DNA from: Prochlorococcus sp. AG-315-I14
GTDB taxonomy: Bacteria; Cyanobacteriota; Cyanobacteriia; PCC-6307; Cyanobiaceae
DNA length: 64,000 nt
Direction: 5' to 3'
Assembly (NCBI GenBank): GCA_003283665.1
Contig: QBWF01000001.1
Coordinates: forward strand, 1 to 64,000
This document shows, in pieces, positions 29,901 through 37,731 of the stretch. Below the pieces are notes generated by a model that saw only the letters and a program-made list of their open reading frames with translations, was not told the origin of the DNA and ran no database searches. The translations under genes were made by a program, and so were the position numbers. Numbering within the stretch: position 1 is the first letter of the stretch; each line of letters starts with the position of its first letter.

Positions 29901-30496
29901 ATATAGCCAATTCATCAGAGTTAATTTGTTTTTTAATTCTTAGTGCTGTCATCATTTCTGGAAGTATTGGAGTTGTTCTACTGGAAAATATTGTTTATTC
30001 CGCCTTTTTACTTGGTGGGGTTTTCATGTCAGTCGCAGGATTATATCTTTTATTAAATGCAAGTTTTGTTGCAGCAGCACAAATTCTAGTTTATGTAGGT
30101 GCAGTAAATGTTTTAATATTATTTGCTATAATGTTAGTCAACAAAAAAGAAGATTTAAAATCACTTAAAGGACTTAAAACTCGTAAAATATTATCTGGAG
30201 GAATTTGTGGAGGACTTTTAATCTTATTATTAAGAGTTAATATTACTACTAATTGGTCAATCCCTGGCCCTACGTCAATCGGAGAAGAGGCAACTGAAAG
30301 AATTGGAGAACATCTATTCACTGATTATTTATTACCCTTTGAACTTGCATCTATACTATTATTAATGGCTCTGATTGGTGCCATTGTATTAGCACGAAGA
30401 GAAAAACCAATGCAAAAAAGCAATCAAAAAGAAATAAATAGTGATTTATTAAAAGATCAACAAATACCTCTTTTAACCCAAAATACTTCTAAATAG
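29897..30496 (+). CDS. ndhG: NAD(P)H-quinone oxidoreductase subunit 6
   Basis: This is a membrane subunit of NDH-1 (NuoJ type), 199 residues. Five hydrophobic segments are visible, with [21 protein letters not shown] as the characteristic third segment and a late [16 protein letters not shown] polar tail of about 30 residues follows. The start ATG at 29897 overlaps the ndhI stop. Confidence 0.96.
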   Translation: MNIANSSELICFLILSAVIISGSIGVVLLENIVYSAFLLGGVFMSVAGLYLLLNASFVAAAQILVYVGAVNVLILFAIMLVNKKEDLKSLKGLKTRKILSGGICGGLLILLLRVNITTNWSIPGPTSIGEEATERIGEHLFTDYLLPFELASILLLMALIGAIVLARREKPMQKSNQKEINSDLLKDQQIPLLTQNTSK

Positions 30497-30529
30497 ATAT
30501 TATAATATAAATATATTTGTAATTATATT

Positions 30530-30859
30530 ATGTTGGTAGATTCTGCTGGTCCTGTTCCTCTCCAAGCATATCTTATAGTTGCATCTATCCTATTCTGTAC
30601 TGGTGTTTGGGGACTGATAAATAGTAGAAACGCTGTTAGAGTTTTGATGAGTATTGAATTAATGTTGAATGCTGTGAATATAAATCTGATGAGCTTCTCT
30701 TCATATATAGATGGGGCTTTAATTAGAGGGCAGGTATTCTCTATTTTTGTCATAACAGTTGCGGCTGCAGAAGCAGCTGTTGGTCTTGCAATATTGCTTT
30801 CTTTATATAGAAATAGATCTACGATTGACATGGAAAACTTTAACCTACTTAAATGGTAG
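30530..30859 (+). CDS. ndhE: NAD(P)H-quinone oxidoreductase subunit 4L
   Basis: This is a small membrane subunit of NDH-1 (NuoK type). The 109-residue protein has three membrane segments and the family motifs [14 protein letters not shown] (with the conserved glutamate in the second span) and [16 protein letters not shown] (second glutamate). It lies 33 bp after ndhG and 7 bp before nadK. Confidence 0.97.
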   Translation: MLVDSAGPVPLQAYLIVASILFCTGVWGLINSRNAVRVLMSIELMLNAVNINLMSFSSYIDGALIRGQVFSIFVITVAAAEAAVGLAILLSLYRNRSTIDMENFNLLKW

Positions 30860-30866
30860 AAATATA

Positions 30867-31763
30867 ATGAAGTTTAATCTGATCTGGATCTTATTTAGAT
30901 CAGATAGTGAATCAGCACTAAAAGAAGCATACGATTGCAAAAAGAAAATTGAAAATTATGGCTCAAAAGTTTTAATTGCAAAAATTAGTTTAGGAACTAA
31001 TAATATTTCTGATTTGTTTTTACAGACAAAAGAATTACCACAATTAGCAATTGTTCTTGGAGGAGACGGCACTGTTTTAAGGGCAGCTAGATATCTATCT
31101 CCAAGAAATATTCCTATTTTAAGTTTCAATGTGGGTGGCAATCTAGGATTTTTAACACATGATCGCCGTCTCTTAAATCTAGACAGAGTTTGGGAGAAGA
31201 TTTATAATCAAGATTTCACAATCCAGAAAAGAATGATGCTTGAGGCATCAGTATTGACAAGTAATAAAGAGCAAAAGAAAAAAATATTTTTTGCCCTAAA
31301 TGATTTTTATTTTAGATCTTTTAAGGATGAGATATCACCAACTTGTAGTCTCGAACTTGAAATTGATGGAGAATCAGTAGATAGATACAAAGGTGATGGC
31401 CTAATCTTTTCAACAGCTACTGGATCAACAGCTTATGCAATGGCGGCAGGAGGACCTATTCTTCATCCTTCTATAGATGCAATTATTGTGAGTGCAATAT
31501 GTCCTATGAGTCTAGCAAGTAGGCCTATTGTTGTACCTGCTCAATCAAAATTAATTGTTACTCCGATAAGTAATAAAAATCAAAAAATTAAATTGTGGCA
31601 AGATGGATCTGGCGGCTGCTTAATTGAAGCCAACGATAAATGTCTTATAAAGAAGTCTAATCACTCAACTTATATCATTATTTTGAATGAAAGTTTATCT
31701 TATTATAGAACTATTACTCAAAAACTTCATTGGGCTAGTAGCCTAAATAATAATTCTAAATAA
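30867..31763 (+). CDS. nadK: NAD kinase
   Basis: NadK phosphorylates NAD to NADP. Starting at ATG 30867, 7 bp after ndhE, the protein is 298 residues. The longer frame back to 30759 runs inside ndhE and has no family support. The GGDGTVLRAAR motif near residue 65, SFNVGGNLGFL, GDGLIFSTATGSTAYAMAAGGPI and ASRPIVVP are all present. Placement behind ndhA-I-G-E suggests co-expression with NDH-1. Confidence 0.95.
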   Translation: MKFNLIWILFRSDSESALKEAYDCKKKIENYGSKVLIAKISLGTNNISDLFLQTKELPQLAIVLGGDGTVLRAARYLSPRNIPILSFNVGGNLGFLTHDRRLLNLDRVWEKIYNQDFTIQKRMMLEASVLTSNKEQKKKIFFALNDFYFRSFKDEISPTCSLELEIDGESVDRYKGDGLIFSTATGSTAYAMAAGGPILHPSIDAIIVSAICPMSLASRPIVVPAQSKLIVTPISNKNQKIKLWQDGSGGCLIEANDKCLIKKSNHSTYIIILNESLSYYRTITQKLHWASSLNNNSK

Positions 31764-31769
31764 TATTTT

Positions 31770-32270
31770 ATGGGAATAGAAATTGAAAGAAGGTTTTTAG
31801 TACAGAATGAAAGCTGGAGAAGCCGAATAATACTTAGTGAAGATTTTATTCAAGGATATCTAAACTCTCATCCGGAAGATTTAGCAGTCAGAGTGAGAAT
31901 AAGTAATAACAAAGAAGGCTTTTTAACTCTTAAATCTTCTATCGATGGCCTTATAAGTAAAGAATTTGAATATCCAATACCTATTGAAGATGCTTATGGA
32001 TTAATGGAGTTATCAAAATACAAACTGTGCAAAACAAGATATCAACTAAAGCTTAATAACAAAAATTGGATAGTTGATTCATTTAAAAATTTAAATTCTC
32101 CTTTGGTTTTAGCAGAAATCGAATTAGATTCTCTCTCTGAAAAGGTTGAAATACCATCTTGGTGTGGACGCGAAATCACAGGTATTAAATCGTTAAGTAA
32201 CGCTTTTCTTGCGAAAACGCCCATATCATCTCTTTCTTTAAATGATCGACTGAAAACTAAAGACCAATAA
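31770..32270 (+). CDS. CYTH-domain triphosphatase-like protein
   Basis: The 166-residue protein begins GIEIERRFLV, the EIExxF variant of the CYTH signature. It has GYLNSHPEDLAVRVRIS, LTLKSS, YELMELS-like YGLMELSKYKLCKTRY, WIVDSF and LAEIELDS. These charged strands line the tunnel that binds triphosphates and metal. Bacterial members are mostly inorganic triphosphatases; adenylate cyclase activity is rarer. It follows nadK by 6 bp, probably as the last gene of the ndh operon. The substrate is not known. Confidence 0.85.
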   Translation: MGIEIERRFLVQNESWRSRIILSEDFIQGYLNSHPEDLAVRVRISNNKEGFLTLKSSIDGLISKEFEYPIPIEDAYGLMELSKYKLCKTRYQLKLNNKNWIVDSFKNLNSPLVLAEIELDSLSEKVEIPSWCGREITGIKSLSNAFLAKTPISSLSLNDRLKTKDQ

Positions 32271-32305
32271 AAGGTCATCAGTCCTTTAGATTGTCTTTAG
32301 ATTTC

Positions 32306-32325
32306 CAGCTGGCAAATACCAGCTG
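32306..32325. terminator. 7-bp GC-rich inverted repeat after the CYTH gene
   Basis: CAGCTGG (32306-32312) and CCAGCTG (32319-32325) form a perfect stem with loop CAAATA, 36 bp after the CYTH stop and 30 bp before the next small ORF. It is more GC-rich than its surroundings. There is no T-run after it, so it may be an operon end, an attenuator or a 5' leader element for the small ORF. Confidence 0.4.
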
Positions 32326-32354
32326 CTTATCAAGTCTCTTGCAGAAGGTAGGTT

Positions 32355-32513
32355 ATGTATGCTCTCTACGACATTGATGGCGTCCTTCGCTTCACATGCA
32401 ATGACAAGGAAGCTTGCATGGCATATGCAAAGCTATTTAATCTTTCTTCAATTAACTGTTCTTTAATGCCTTTGTCAGAGACTAGTGAAGAGAGAAAAAA
32501 TGAAATTTACTAA
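32355..32513 (+). CDS. 52-residue conserved-looking small protein
   Basis: The frame starts with ATG at 32355 behind GAAGGTAGG and encodes MYALYDIDGVLRF, CNDKEACMAYAKLFNL, and an acidic C-terminus. The balance of aromatic, acidic and cysteine residues looks like a folded small protein rather than chance AT-rich sequence. It resembles short hypothetical proteins of marine picocyanobacteria as far as I recall. It is soluble, with no membrane segment. Its last 4 bp overlap the end of the convergent PedR-like gene. Function unknown. Confidence 0.6.
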   Translation: MYALYDIDGVLRFTCNDKEACMAYAKLFNLSSINCSLMPLSETSEERKNEIY

Positions 32514-32797
32514 CTGGCTGGTGTTTCATCATCAGGCAATGAGCAACAATTAAAGCCGTCTCTACAAATTTTCCCGTGATCCATAGCCCAATTTAATAAT
32601 GCGACTCGGTTTTTAGAGCCTGTTTTTGTAAACATATTGCTCACATGATTATCAACTGTTCTTTTACTGATAGTGAGTTTTCCAGCAATTTCTTGGTTTG
32701 TCAAACCATTTGCTACAAGTTCGATAATCTCCATTTCCCTCGCGGAGAGGCCCATATGAGACGAATTGGTGATTTCTCCTGCAAACATTCCCCTCAC
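32510..32797 (-). CDS. small LuxR-type regulator, PedR-like
   Basis: The 95-residue protein is almost only a LuxR-type HTH (LSAREMEIIELVANGLTNQEIAGKL...KRTVDNHVSNMFTKTGSKNR) with no receiver domain. This layout, and a C-terminal tail with several cysteines (ICRDGFNCCSLP), match PedR, the redox-responsive regulator linked to photosynthetic electron transport in Synechocystis. The assignment is by architecture. The GTG at 32797 is the longest start; the ATG at 32788 is an alternative. Divergent from metF with 75 bp between starts. Confidence 0.75.
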   Translation of the reverse strand: MRGMFAGEITNSSHMGLSAREMEIIELVANGLTNQEIAGKLTISKRTVDNHVSNMFTKTGSKNRVALLNWAMDHGKICRDGFNCCSLPDDETPAS

Positions 32798-32872
32798 TCA
32801 CAACTCATTAATTAATACTACTTAGATTAGGGCCTTTAATCACCGATAGTAATTATCTAGTACAAAAGAGAT

Positions 32873-33754
32873 GTGAAATCTAAACTTCAAAGCCGACTCG
32901 AGTCAGGCTCCTCAACTATCACTGCAGAAATAATGCCTCCTAGAGGAGGGGAGTCATTAAGTGCAATAGCAAAAGCTCTTGCACTTAATGAACTTGTCCA
33001 TGCGTTTAATGTTACAGATGGGAGCAGGGCGATCATGAGAATGAGTAGTCTCGCCTTATGCAAACTGCTTTTAGAGGCAAATCTTGAGCCTGTACTCCAA
33101 TTATCTTGCAGAGACAGAAATCGAATTGCCTTACAAGCTGAATTACTCGGAGCTCATGCTCTGGGCATTAAAAATATTCTTTGTTTAACAGGTGATCCTG
33201 TACGAATAGGAGATCAATCTTCGGCTAAATCAGTACAAGACTTTAATTCCATACAACTCATTGAACAAGTTACATCACTTAATAAAGGTTTAGATCCAGT
33301 GAAAGATTTTTTACCTGATGGGCCCACTAATTTATTTGCAGGTGCTGCAGCAGACCCAAACTGCAAAGGTTTTGATGGGTTACGACGTAGAGTTGAGCTC
33401 AAAAAAGAAGCGGGTGCAAATTTCCTTCAAACACAAATGGTGATGGATCCAAACACACTTGAACGCTTTTGCAGGGAAATAGCAGATCCAATAAATATGC
33501 CTGTCTTAGCTGGTGTTTTTTTATTGAAATCAGCTAAAAACGCACAATTCATAAACAAAGTAGTTCCAGGTGCATGCATACCAGAATCAATTATTGCAAG
33601 ACTTGAATGTTCTTCAAATTCTATTAATGAAGGAATTTTAATTGCAGCTGAACAAATAAAAAGTTTCCTTGGAATTTCTCAAGGTGTTCACATAATGGCA
33701 ATAAAAGGAGAGCAATACATACCTATGATTTTAGAAAAAGCAAAGATTAATTAG
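32873..33754 (+). CDS. metF: methylenetetrahydrofolate reductase
   Basis: MetF reduces 5,10-methylene-THF to 5-methyl-THF for methionine synthesis, using FAD. The 293-residue barrel protein has TAEIMPPRGGE, NVTDGSRAIMRMSSLA, QLSCRDRNRIALQAELLGAHALG, LCLTGDP and FLQTQMV. The start is GTG at 32873 and the N-terminus fits the family. The last 8 bp overlap the convergent nucleotidyltransferase gene. Confidence 0.9.
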   Translation: MKSKLQSRLESGSSTITAEIMPPRGGESLSAIAKALALNELVHAFNVTDGSRAIMRMSSLALCKLLLEANLEPVLQLSCRDRNRIALQAELLGAHALGIKNILCLTGDPVRIGDQSSAKSVQDFNSIQLIEQVTSLNKGLDPVKDFLPDGPTNLFAGAAADPNCKGFDGLRRRVELKKEAGANFLQTQMVMDPNTLERFCREIADPINMPVLAGVFLLKSAKNAQFINKVVPGACIPESIIARLECSSNSINEGILIAAEQIKSFLGISQGVHIMAIKGEQYIPMILEKAKIN

Positions 33755-34925
33755 TTGTACTAATTAAATCAGTTCCCAATAACTCAGCCATTGCTTTTTG
33801 TTGGGGGGAAGGCTCTCCTAAGTCCTGTCTTCTCGCATCAGTTATTAACCAATCCAAGGCTGCTTCCTGCAAATCAAAATGATCTCCTTCTTTGCCAACG
33901 CAATATCGACCAAAAACTAATTTCTCAACTAATTGAACCCCAGGACCAATAAGTGAATAATCAAATATTATAGAATTATCAATAGTAGCACCTTCACATA
34001 TGCAACAACTTGGGCCAATCATCGAGGGACCAATAATAGTCACTCCATCTTCAATCCTAGTCATTCCACCCACATAAATAGGGCCTTTAACATTAATTTT
34101 ATCCCAATTTGCAGCAACATTTAAACCTGTATAAATTCCCTCTCTTACTTGTTTACCCGGTATTTCTACCTGACGAACATGACCTTTAAGAACATTTCTT
34201 ATTGCCCTCCAATAGTCTGGAACTTTCCCTATATCTACCCACTCAAATTCCATTGGCAAAGCAAAAAAAGGTGCCCCTAGTTGAACTAACTTTGGAAAAA
34301 GATCTGAACCAATGTCAAATGGTACACCTGAAGGAATATGCTCAAAAATTTCTGGCTCAAATAAATAAATTCCAGTATTAATTGTATCCCCTAATGCATT
34401 ATCTATAGAGGGCTTTTCTTGGAACGCTTGAACACGATCATTTTCATCAGTGACAACAACTCCATAACTACTTACCTGATTTTTGGGAACTCTTTTAGTT
34501 ATCAAACTAGCCAAAGCACCCTTCTCTTTATGGCGCTTGACAGCCTCAGATAAGTCCAAATCTATTAATGCATCTCCACACAAAACGACAAAAGTATCAT
34601 CAAAAAACTCTTGGAAATCTTGAATCTTTTTTAGTCCACCAGCAGACCCAAGTGCATCTCCAATTAATTCTCCATCTTCAATTCGTCCTTCGAAGCTATA
34701 AGCAATTTCGACACCAAATCTTTGACCATCACGAAAATAATTCTCAATTTCTTCTGCTAAGTGAGAAACATTCACCATAACTTCTGTAAAACCGTGCTCC
34801 TTCAGTAGTTCCAACAGAAACTCCATTACGGGTTTCTGAAGGATTGGAATCATTGGTTTTGGAATCACATGTGTGATCGGCTGAACTCGGGTTCCCTTTC
34901 CAGCCGCCAGGATCATTGCCTTCAT
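33747..34925 (-). CDS. sugar-phosphate nucleotidyltransferase (mannose-1-P guanylyltransferase-like)
   Basis: This 392-residue enzyme transfers a nucleotide to a sugar phosphate. The N-terminal domain has the pyrophosphorylase signature MILAAGKGTRVQPIT, KPMIPILQKPVMEF, VLCGDALIDLDL and FQEKPS. The C-terminal third reads as a left-handed beta-helix (TRIEDGVTIIGPSMIGPSC). The combination is typical of cyanobacterial GMP/glucose-1-P nucleotidyltransferases. Base and sugar specificity cannot be read from sequence by eye. Confidence 0.85.
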   Translation of the reverse strand: MKAMILAAGKGTRVQPITHVIPKPMIPILQKPVMEFLLELLKEHGFTEVMVNVSHLAEEIENYFRDGQRFGVEIAYSFEGRIEDGELIGDALGSAGGLKKIQDFQEFFDDTFVVLCGDALIDLDLSEAVKRHKEKGALASLITKRVPKNQVSSYGVVVTDENDRVQAFQEKPSIDNALGDTINTGIYLFEPEIFEHIPSGVPFDIGSDLFPKLVQLGAPFFALPMEFEWVDIGKVPDYWRAIRNVLKGHVRQVEIPGKQVREGIYTGLNVAANWDKINVKGPIYVGGMTRIEDGVTIIGPSMIGPSCCICEGATIDNSIIFDYSLIGPGVQLVEKLVFGRYCVGKEGDHFDLQEAALDWLITDARRQDLGEPSPQQKAMAELLGTDLISTTN

Positions 34926-34979
34926 AGGCGCTTAAACCTAAGCAACTTAGCCAACATAGACTGAAGCCTCCTCAAAGTT

Positions 34980-35873
34980 CTATGCAGCAGCCGGCGAAGC
35001 ATCTGTCACGTCCAAAGAGGAAAGAGGAAGTTGAGCCACCATTCCTGGAGCAAGAAGCCTTTTTAAATGTATAGGTGAGAACAATGATCCTTTTTGACTA
35101 AGTTCCACTTTCCCTTGCGAACATAAAAATAATAGTGCCCAAAAAACTCCAACTCGATCCTTGTCCAGATCTTCAGAAGCATCTGCTTCACTCCATTTTG
35201 CAACTAATAATTCAAAATCAACCCAATGCAAAGCCTCCTCCCACTGATTTATAAAGATTGCAAGAGCAGCTGTTGTCTCAGGTAATTTTTCTCGATGCGC
35301 AAGAGATGAAACTTGAGCAATAACTTCTCTATCACTAAATCTTTTTTGACGAGCCCTCCTACGATTTTGCAATTCATCATTTTTTAAAGATTCTGCAATT
35401 GTCTCAAGCTGTTCTATTAATTCTCCAAGAGTTACTGGTCTTCTAAATGGAGGAGGGGCTACTGGCCTTCTGAGCAGATGTCTCTCTGGTCGGATAGGTA
35501 AATGAAAGCTTTCATCTAACCAACCCTGCTCTGAAAACGTTGTGTCGAAATCATCCTCCATTTCAATATCTACTGGAAACATCTCAGACTCAAGCACCTC
35601 TGCTTTTAATCCAACCAAAACTGAAGCAGCTAAAAATGCTTCACTGCTTTCAGCAAGCTCATTTTCAAAACTTCCACCATTTTTGCGTAATTGTTCTGAA
35701 ATCTTTTGCGGAATTTCAATTCGCTGTTTCAGTTGGTCCAAAAAACCATCTACAACAGGTATTACATCCACATCCCATGGATCTATATCTCCTCTTTCAG
35801 CAGCATCTTGCAGGAGACGTATAGCAAATCTCGCTCCAGAGTCAGCTGTCTCAGTTAAAGCATTAACTGACAA
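34980..35873 (-). CDS. scpA: segregation and condensation protein A
   Basis: ScpA is the kleisin that bridges SMC heads in chromosome segregation. The 297-residue protein has the N-terminal kleisin helix region (GARFAIRLLQDAAERGDIDPWDVDVIPVVDGFL), an acidic middle, PVAPPPFRRPVTLGELIEQLE, and a C-terminal winged-helix with EEALHWVDFELLVAKW and FWALLFLCSQGKVEL. The start is TTG at 35873. scpB is not adjacent. Confidence 0.9.
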   Translation of the reverse strand: MSVNALTETADSGARFAIRLLQDAAERGDIDPWDVDVIPVVDGFLDQLKQRIEIPQKISEQLRKNGGSFENELAESSEAFLAASVLVGLKAEVLESEMFPVDIEMEDDFDTTFSEQGWLDESFHLPIRPERHLLRRPVAPPPFRRPVTLGELIEQLETIAESLKNDELQNRRRARQKRFSDREVIAQVSSLAHREKLPETTAALAIFINQWEEALHWVDFELLVAKWSEADASEDLDKDRVGVFWALLFLCSQGKVELSQKGSLFSPIHLKRLLAPGMVAQLPLSSLDVTDASPAAA

Positions 35874-35896
35874 AACAAATTACAAAACTAAATGCA

Positions 35897-35937
35897 AGTT
35901 ATCTCTTTAATCATGTTCTCGCCAGCGAAAGATAACT
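35897..35937. terminator. 8-bp inverted repeat between ndhD and scpA
   Basis: AGTTATCT (35897-35904) and AGATAACT (35930-35937) are perfect inverted copies 25 bp apart, in the 99-bp gap downstream of ndhD on the minus strand. It could end the ndhF/ndhD transcript before scpA. The loop is long and no strong T-run follows, so support is weak. Confidence 0.25.
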
Positions 35938-35972
35938 AGATATTTTTCAATCAATAAAATAAAACATAATTT

Positions 35973-37589
35973 TCAATTTATAAGTGGGGCTTTTAACGTA
36001 CCAATTGGAATATGATTATTACTAACAATTATTTTCTGCTCATTTCTAACTCTTTCTACAGCTAACAAATCTCTTTTAACTAAGCCATCAATTGAAGAGA
36101 TATATGTATCAGTCATAATTCTGGGATAAAGTCCTATGCCTATAATTGGAACTAATAAACAAGCAATAACATATATTTCTCGAGGTTCTGCATCAACTAA
36201 CTTTGCTTTACTTATTAGCTTGGCATTCTCTTTACCATAAAAAATTTCCCTCAGCATAGATAGTAAGTAAATAGGAGTTAAAATTACTCCGATTGCTGCT
36301 AGAGACGCAATAACAATTCTAAATGGCAGAGTATAAACTTCATCAGTTACAAAACCTGCAAAAACCATTAATTCAGAGACAAATCCACTCATACCTGGCA
36401 ATGCAAGTGAAGCAAATGCACAAGCAGTCCAAAGCGCAAACATAATTCTCATATTCTTACCAATTCCACCCATTTCATCTAATTGAAGAGTATGAGTACG
36501 ATCGTAAGTAGCTCCTACGAGAAAGAATAAACTTGCCCCAATCAAGCCGTGACTAATCATTTGCAACATTGCTCCACTTGTACCTAATGAACTAAAACTA
36601 CCAATTCCTATCAAAACAAAACCCATATGACTAATCGAGCTATAAGCAATTTTCCTTTTTAAGTTTCTCTGAGCAAAAGAAGTTAACGCTGCATAAATAA
36701 TATTTACCACACCAAGAACTATTAACAATGGTGCAAATTGAGCATGAGCATCTGGAAGCAATTGAGCATTAAACCTCAAAAGTGCATATCCACCCATTTT
36801 CAATAAGATGCCTGCCAAAAGCATGTGAACAGGAGCAGTTGCTTCTCCATGGGCATCTGGCAACCATGTGTGAAGTGGAACAATAGGTAACTTGACTCCA
36901 AAGGCTATTAACAAACCGGAATAACAAAGTAACTGAAAGCCCCTGCCGAAATTTTGCTCTGCCAAATGTGTATAACCAAAGTCAGGTGTCCCTCCTCCCT
37001 GAAAGAAGCCCATTGCAAGAGCTACCAAAAGAATAAATAAAGAACTACCTGCGGTGTAGATAATAAATTTAGTAGCAGCATATTGTCTTTTTTTTCCACC
37101 CCATATTGCAAGGAAAAGATAGACCGGAAACAATTCCAGTTCCCAAGCTAAGAAAAAAAGCAGCATATCTTGGACAGCAAAAACAGCTATTTGTCCACCA
37201 TCCATTGCCAAAATCAAAAAGAAAAAAAGTTTAGGTTTATAACTAACTGGCCAAGCAGCCAAAACCGCTAAGGAGGTTATAAAACTTGTAAGCAATATCA
37301 AAGGCATTGATAAGCCATCAGCGCCCACAGACCAAGACAAGCCAAGGTCAGGGAGCCAACTCACTTTCTCATATAGTTGCAAGCCCTCATGTGAAGGTTC
37401 AAAACCTTGAAAGTAAGCACAAACTGTGATCAAAAAGGTTATTAATGAAATTATTAAGGCGAACCATCGAACCTCTTTCCCAGAACCTTTATCAGGAATA
37501 AAAGGAACGATTAAAGAACCAGCAATTGGGAACAATATAGAAAGACTAAGCCAAGGGAAATTGGCTGTAATCGTGTTAGAAGTGAGCAT
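35973..37589 (-). CDS. ndhD: NAD(P)H-quinone oxidoreductase chain 4
   Basis: NdhD is an antiporter-like proton-pumping subunit of NDH-1 (NuoM type) with about 14 membrane segments. The product is 538 residues from ATG 37589 ([17 protein letters not shown]), or 551 from a TTG at 37628. Key elements are [62 protein letters not shown] and [27 protein letters not shown]. Pairing with ndhF suggests NdhD1, the respiratory and cyclic-flow form. Confidence 0.95.
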   Translation of the reverse strand: MLTSNTITANFPWLSLSILFPIAGSLIVPFIPDKGSGKEVRWFALIISLITFLITVCAYFQGFEPSHEGLQLYEKVSWLPDLGLSWSVGADGLSMPLILLTSFITSLAVLAAWPVSYKPKLFFFLILAMDGGQIAVFAVQDMLLFFLAWELELFPVYLFLAIWGGKKRQYAATKFIIYTAGSSLFILLVALAMGFFQGGGTPDFGYTHLAEQNFGRGFQLLCYSGLLIAFGVKLPIVPLHTWLPDAHGEATAPVHMLLAGILLKMGGYALLRFNAQLLPDAHAQFAPLLIVLGVVNIIYAALTSFAQRNLKRKIAYSSISHMGFVLIGIGSFSSLGTSGAMLQMISHGLIGASLFFLVGATYDRTHTLQLDEMGGIGKNMRIMFALWTACAFASLALPGMSGFVSELMVFAGFVTDEVYTLPFRIVIASLAAIGVILTPIYLLSMLREIFYGKENAKLISKAKLVDAEPREIYVIACLLVPIIGIGLYPRIMTDTYISSIDGLVKRDLLAVERVRNEQKIIVSNNHIPIGTLKAPLIN

Positions 37590-37731
37590 GGTTCCAAGGT
37601 TAAAAGTTGTATTAAGCACGAATTCCAAAACTTCAAAAATTTATCAACACCTTCGAAGTGTAGAAATCTTGAGAGTTATTGCATCGTCTAAATAGGGGAT
37701 AAAACACACAGCTAAAAAAAGTATGTACCAA

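Noticed and set aside
30759..30866. N-terminal extension of NAD kinase into ndhE
   Set aside because: It overlaps ndhE coding sequence in another frame and the NadK family begins at the ATG at 30867.
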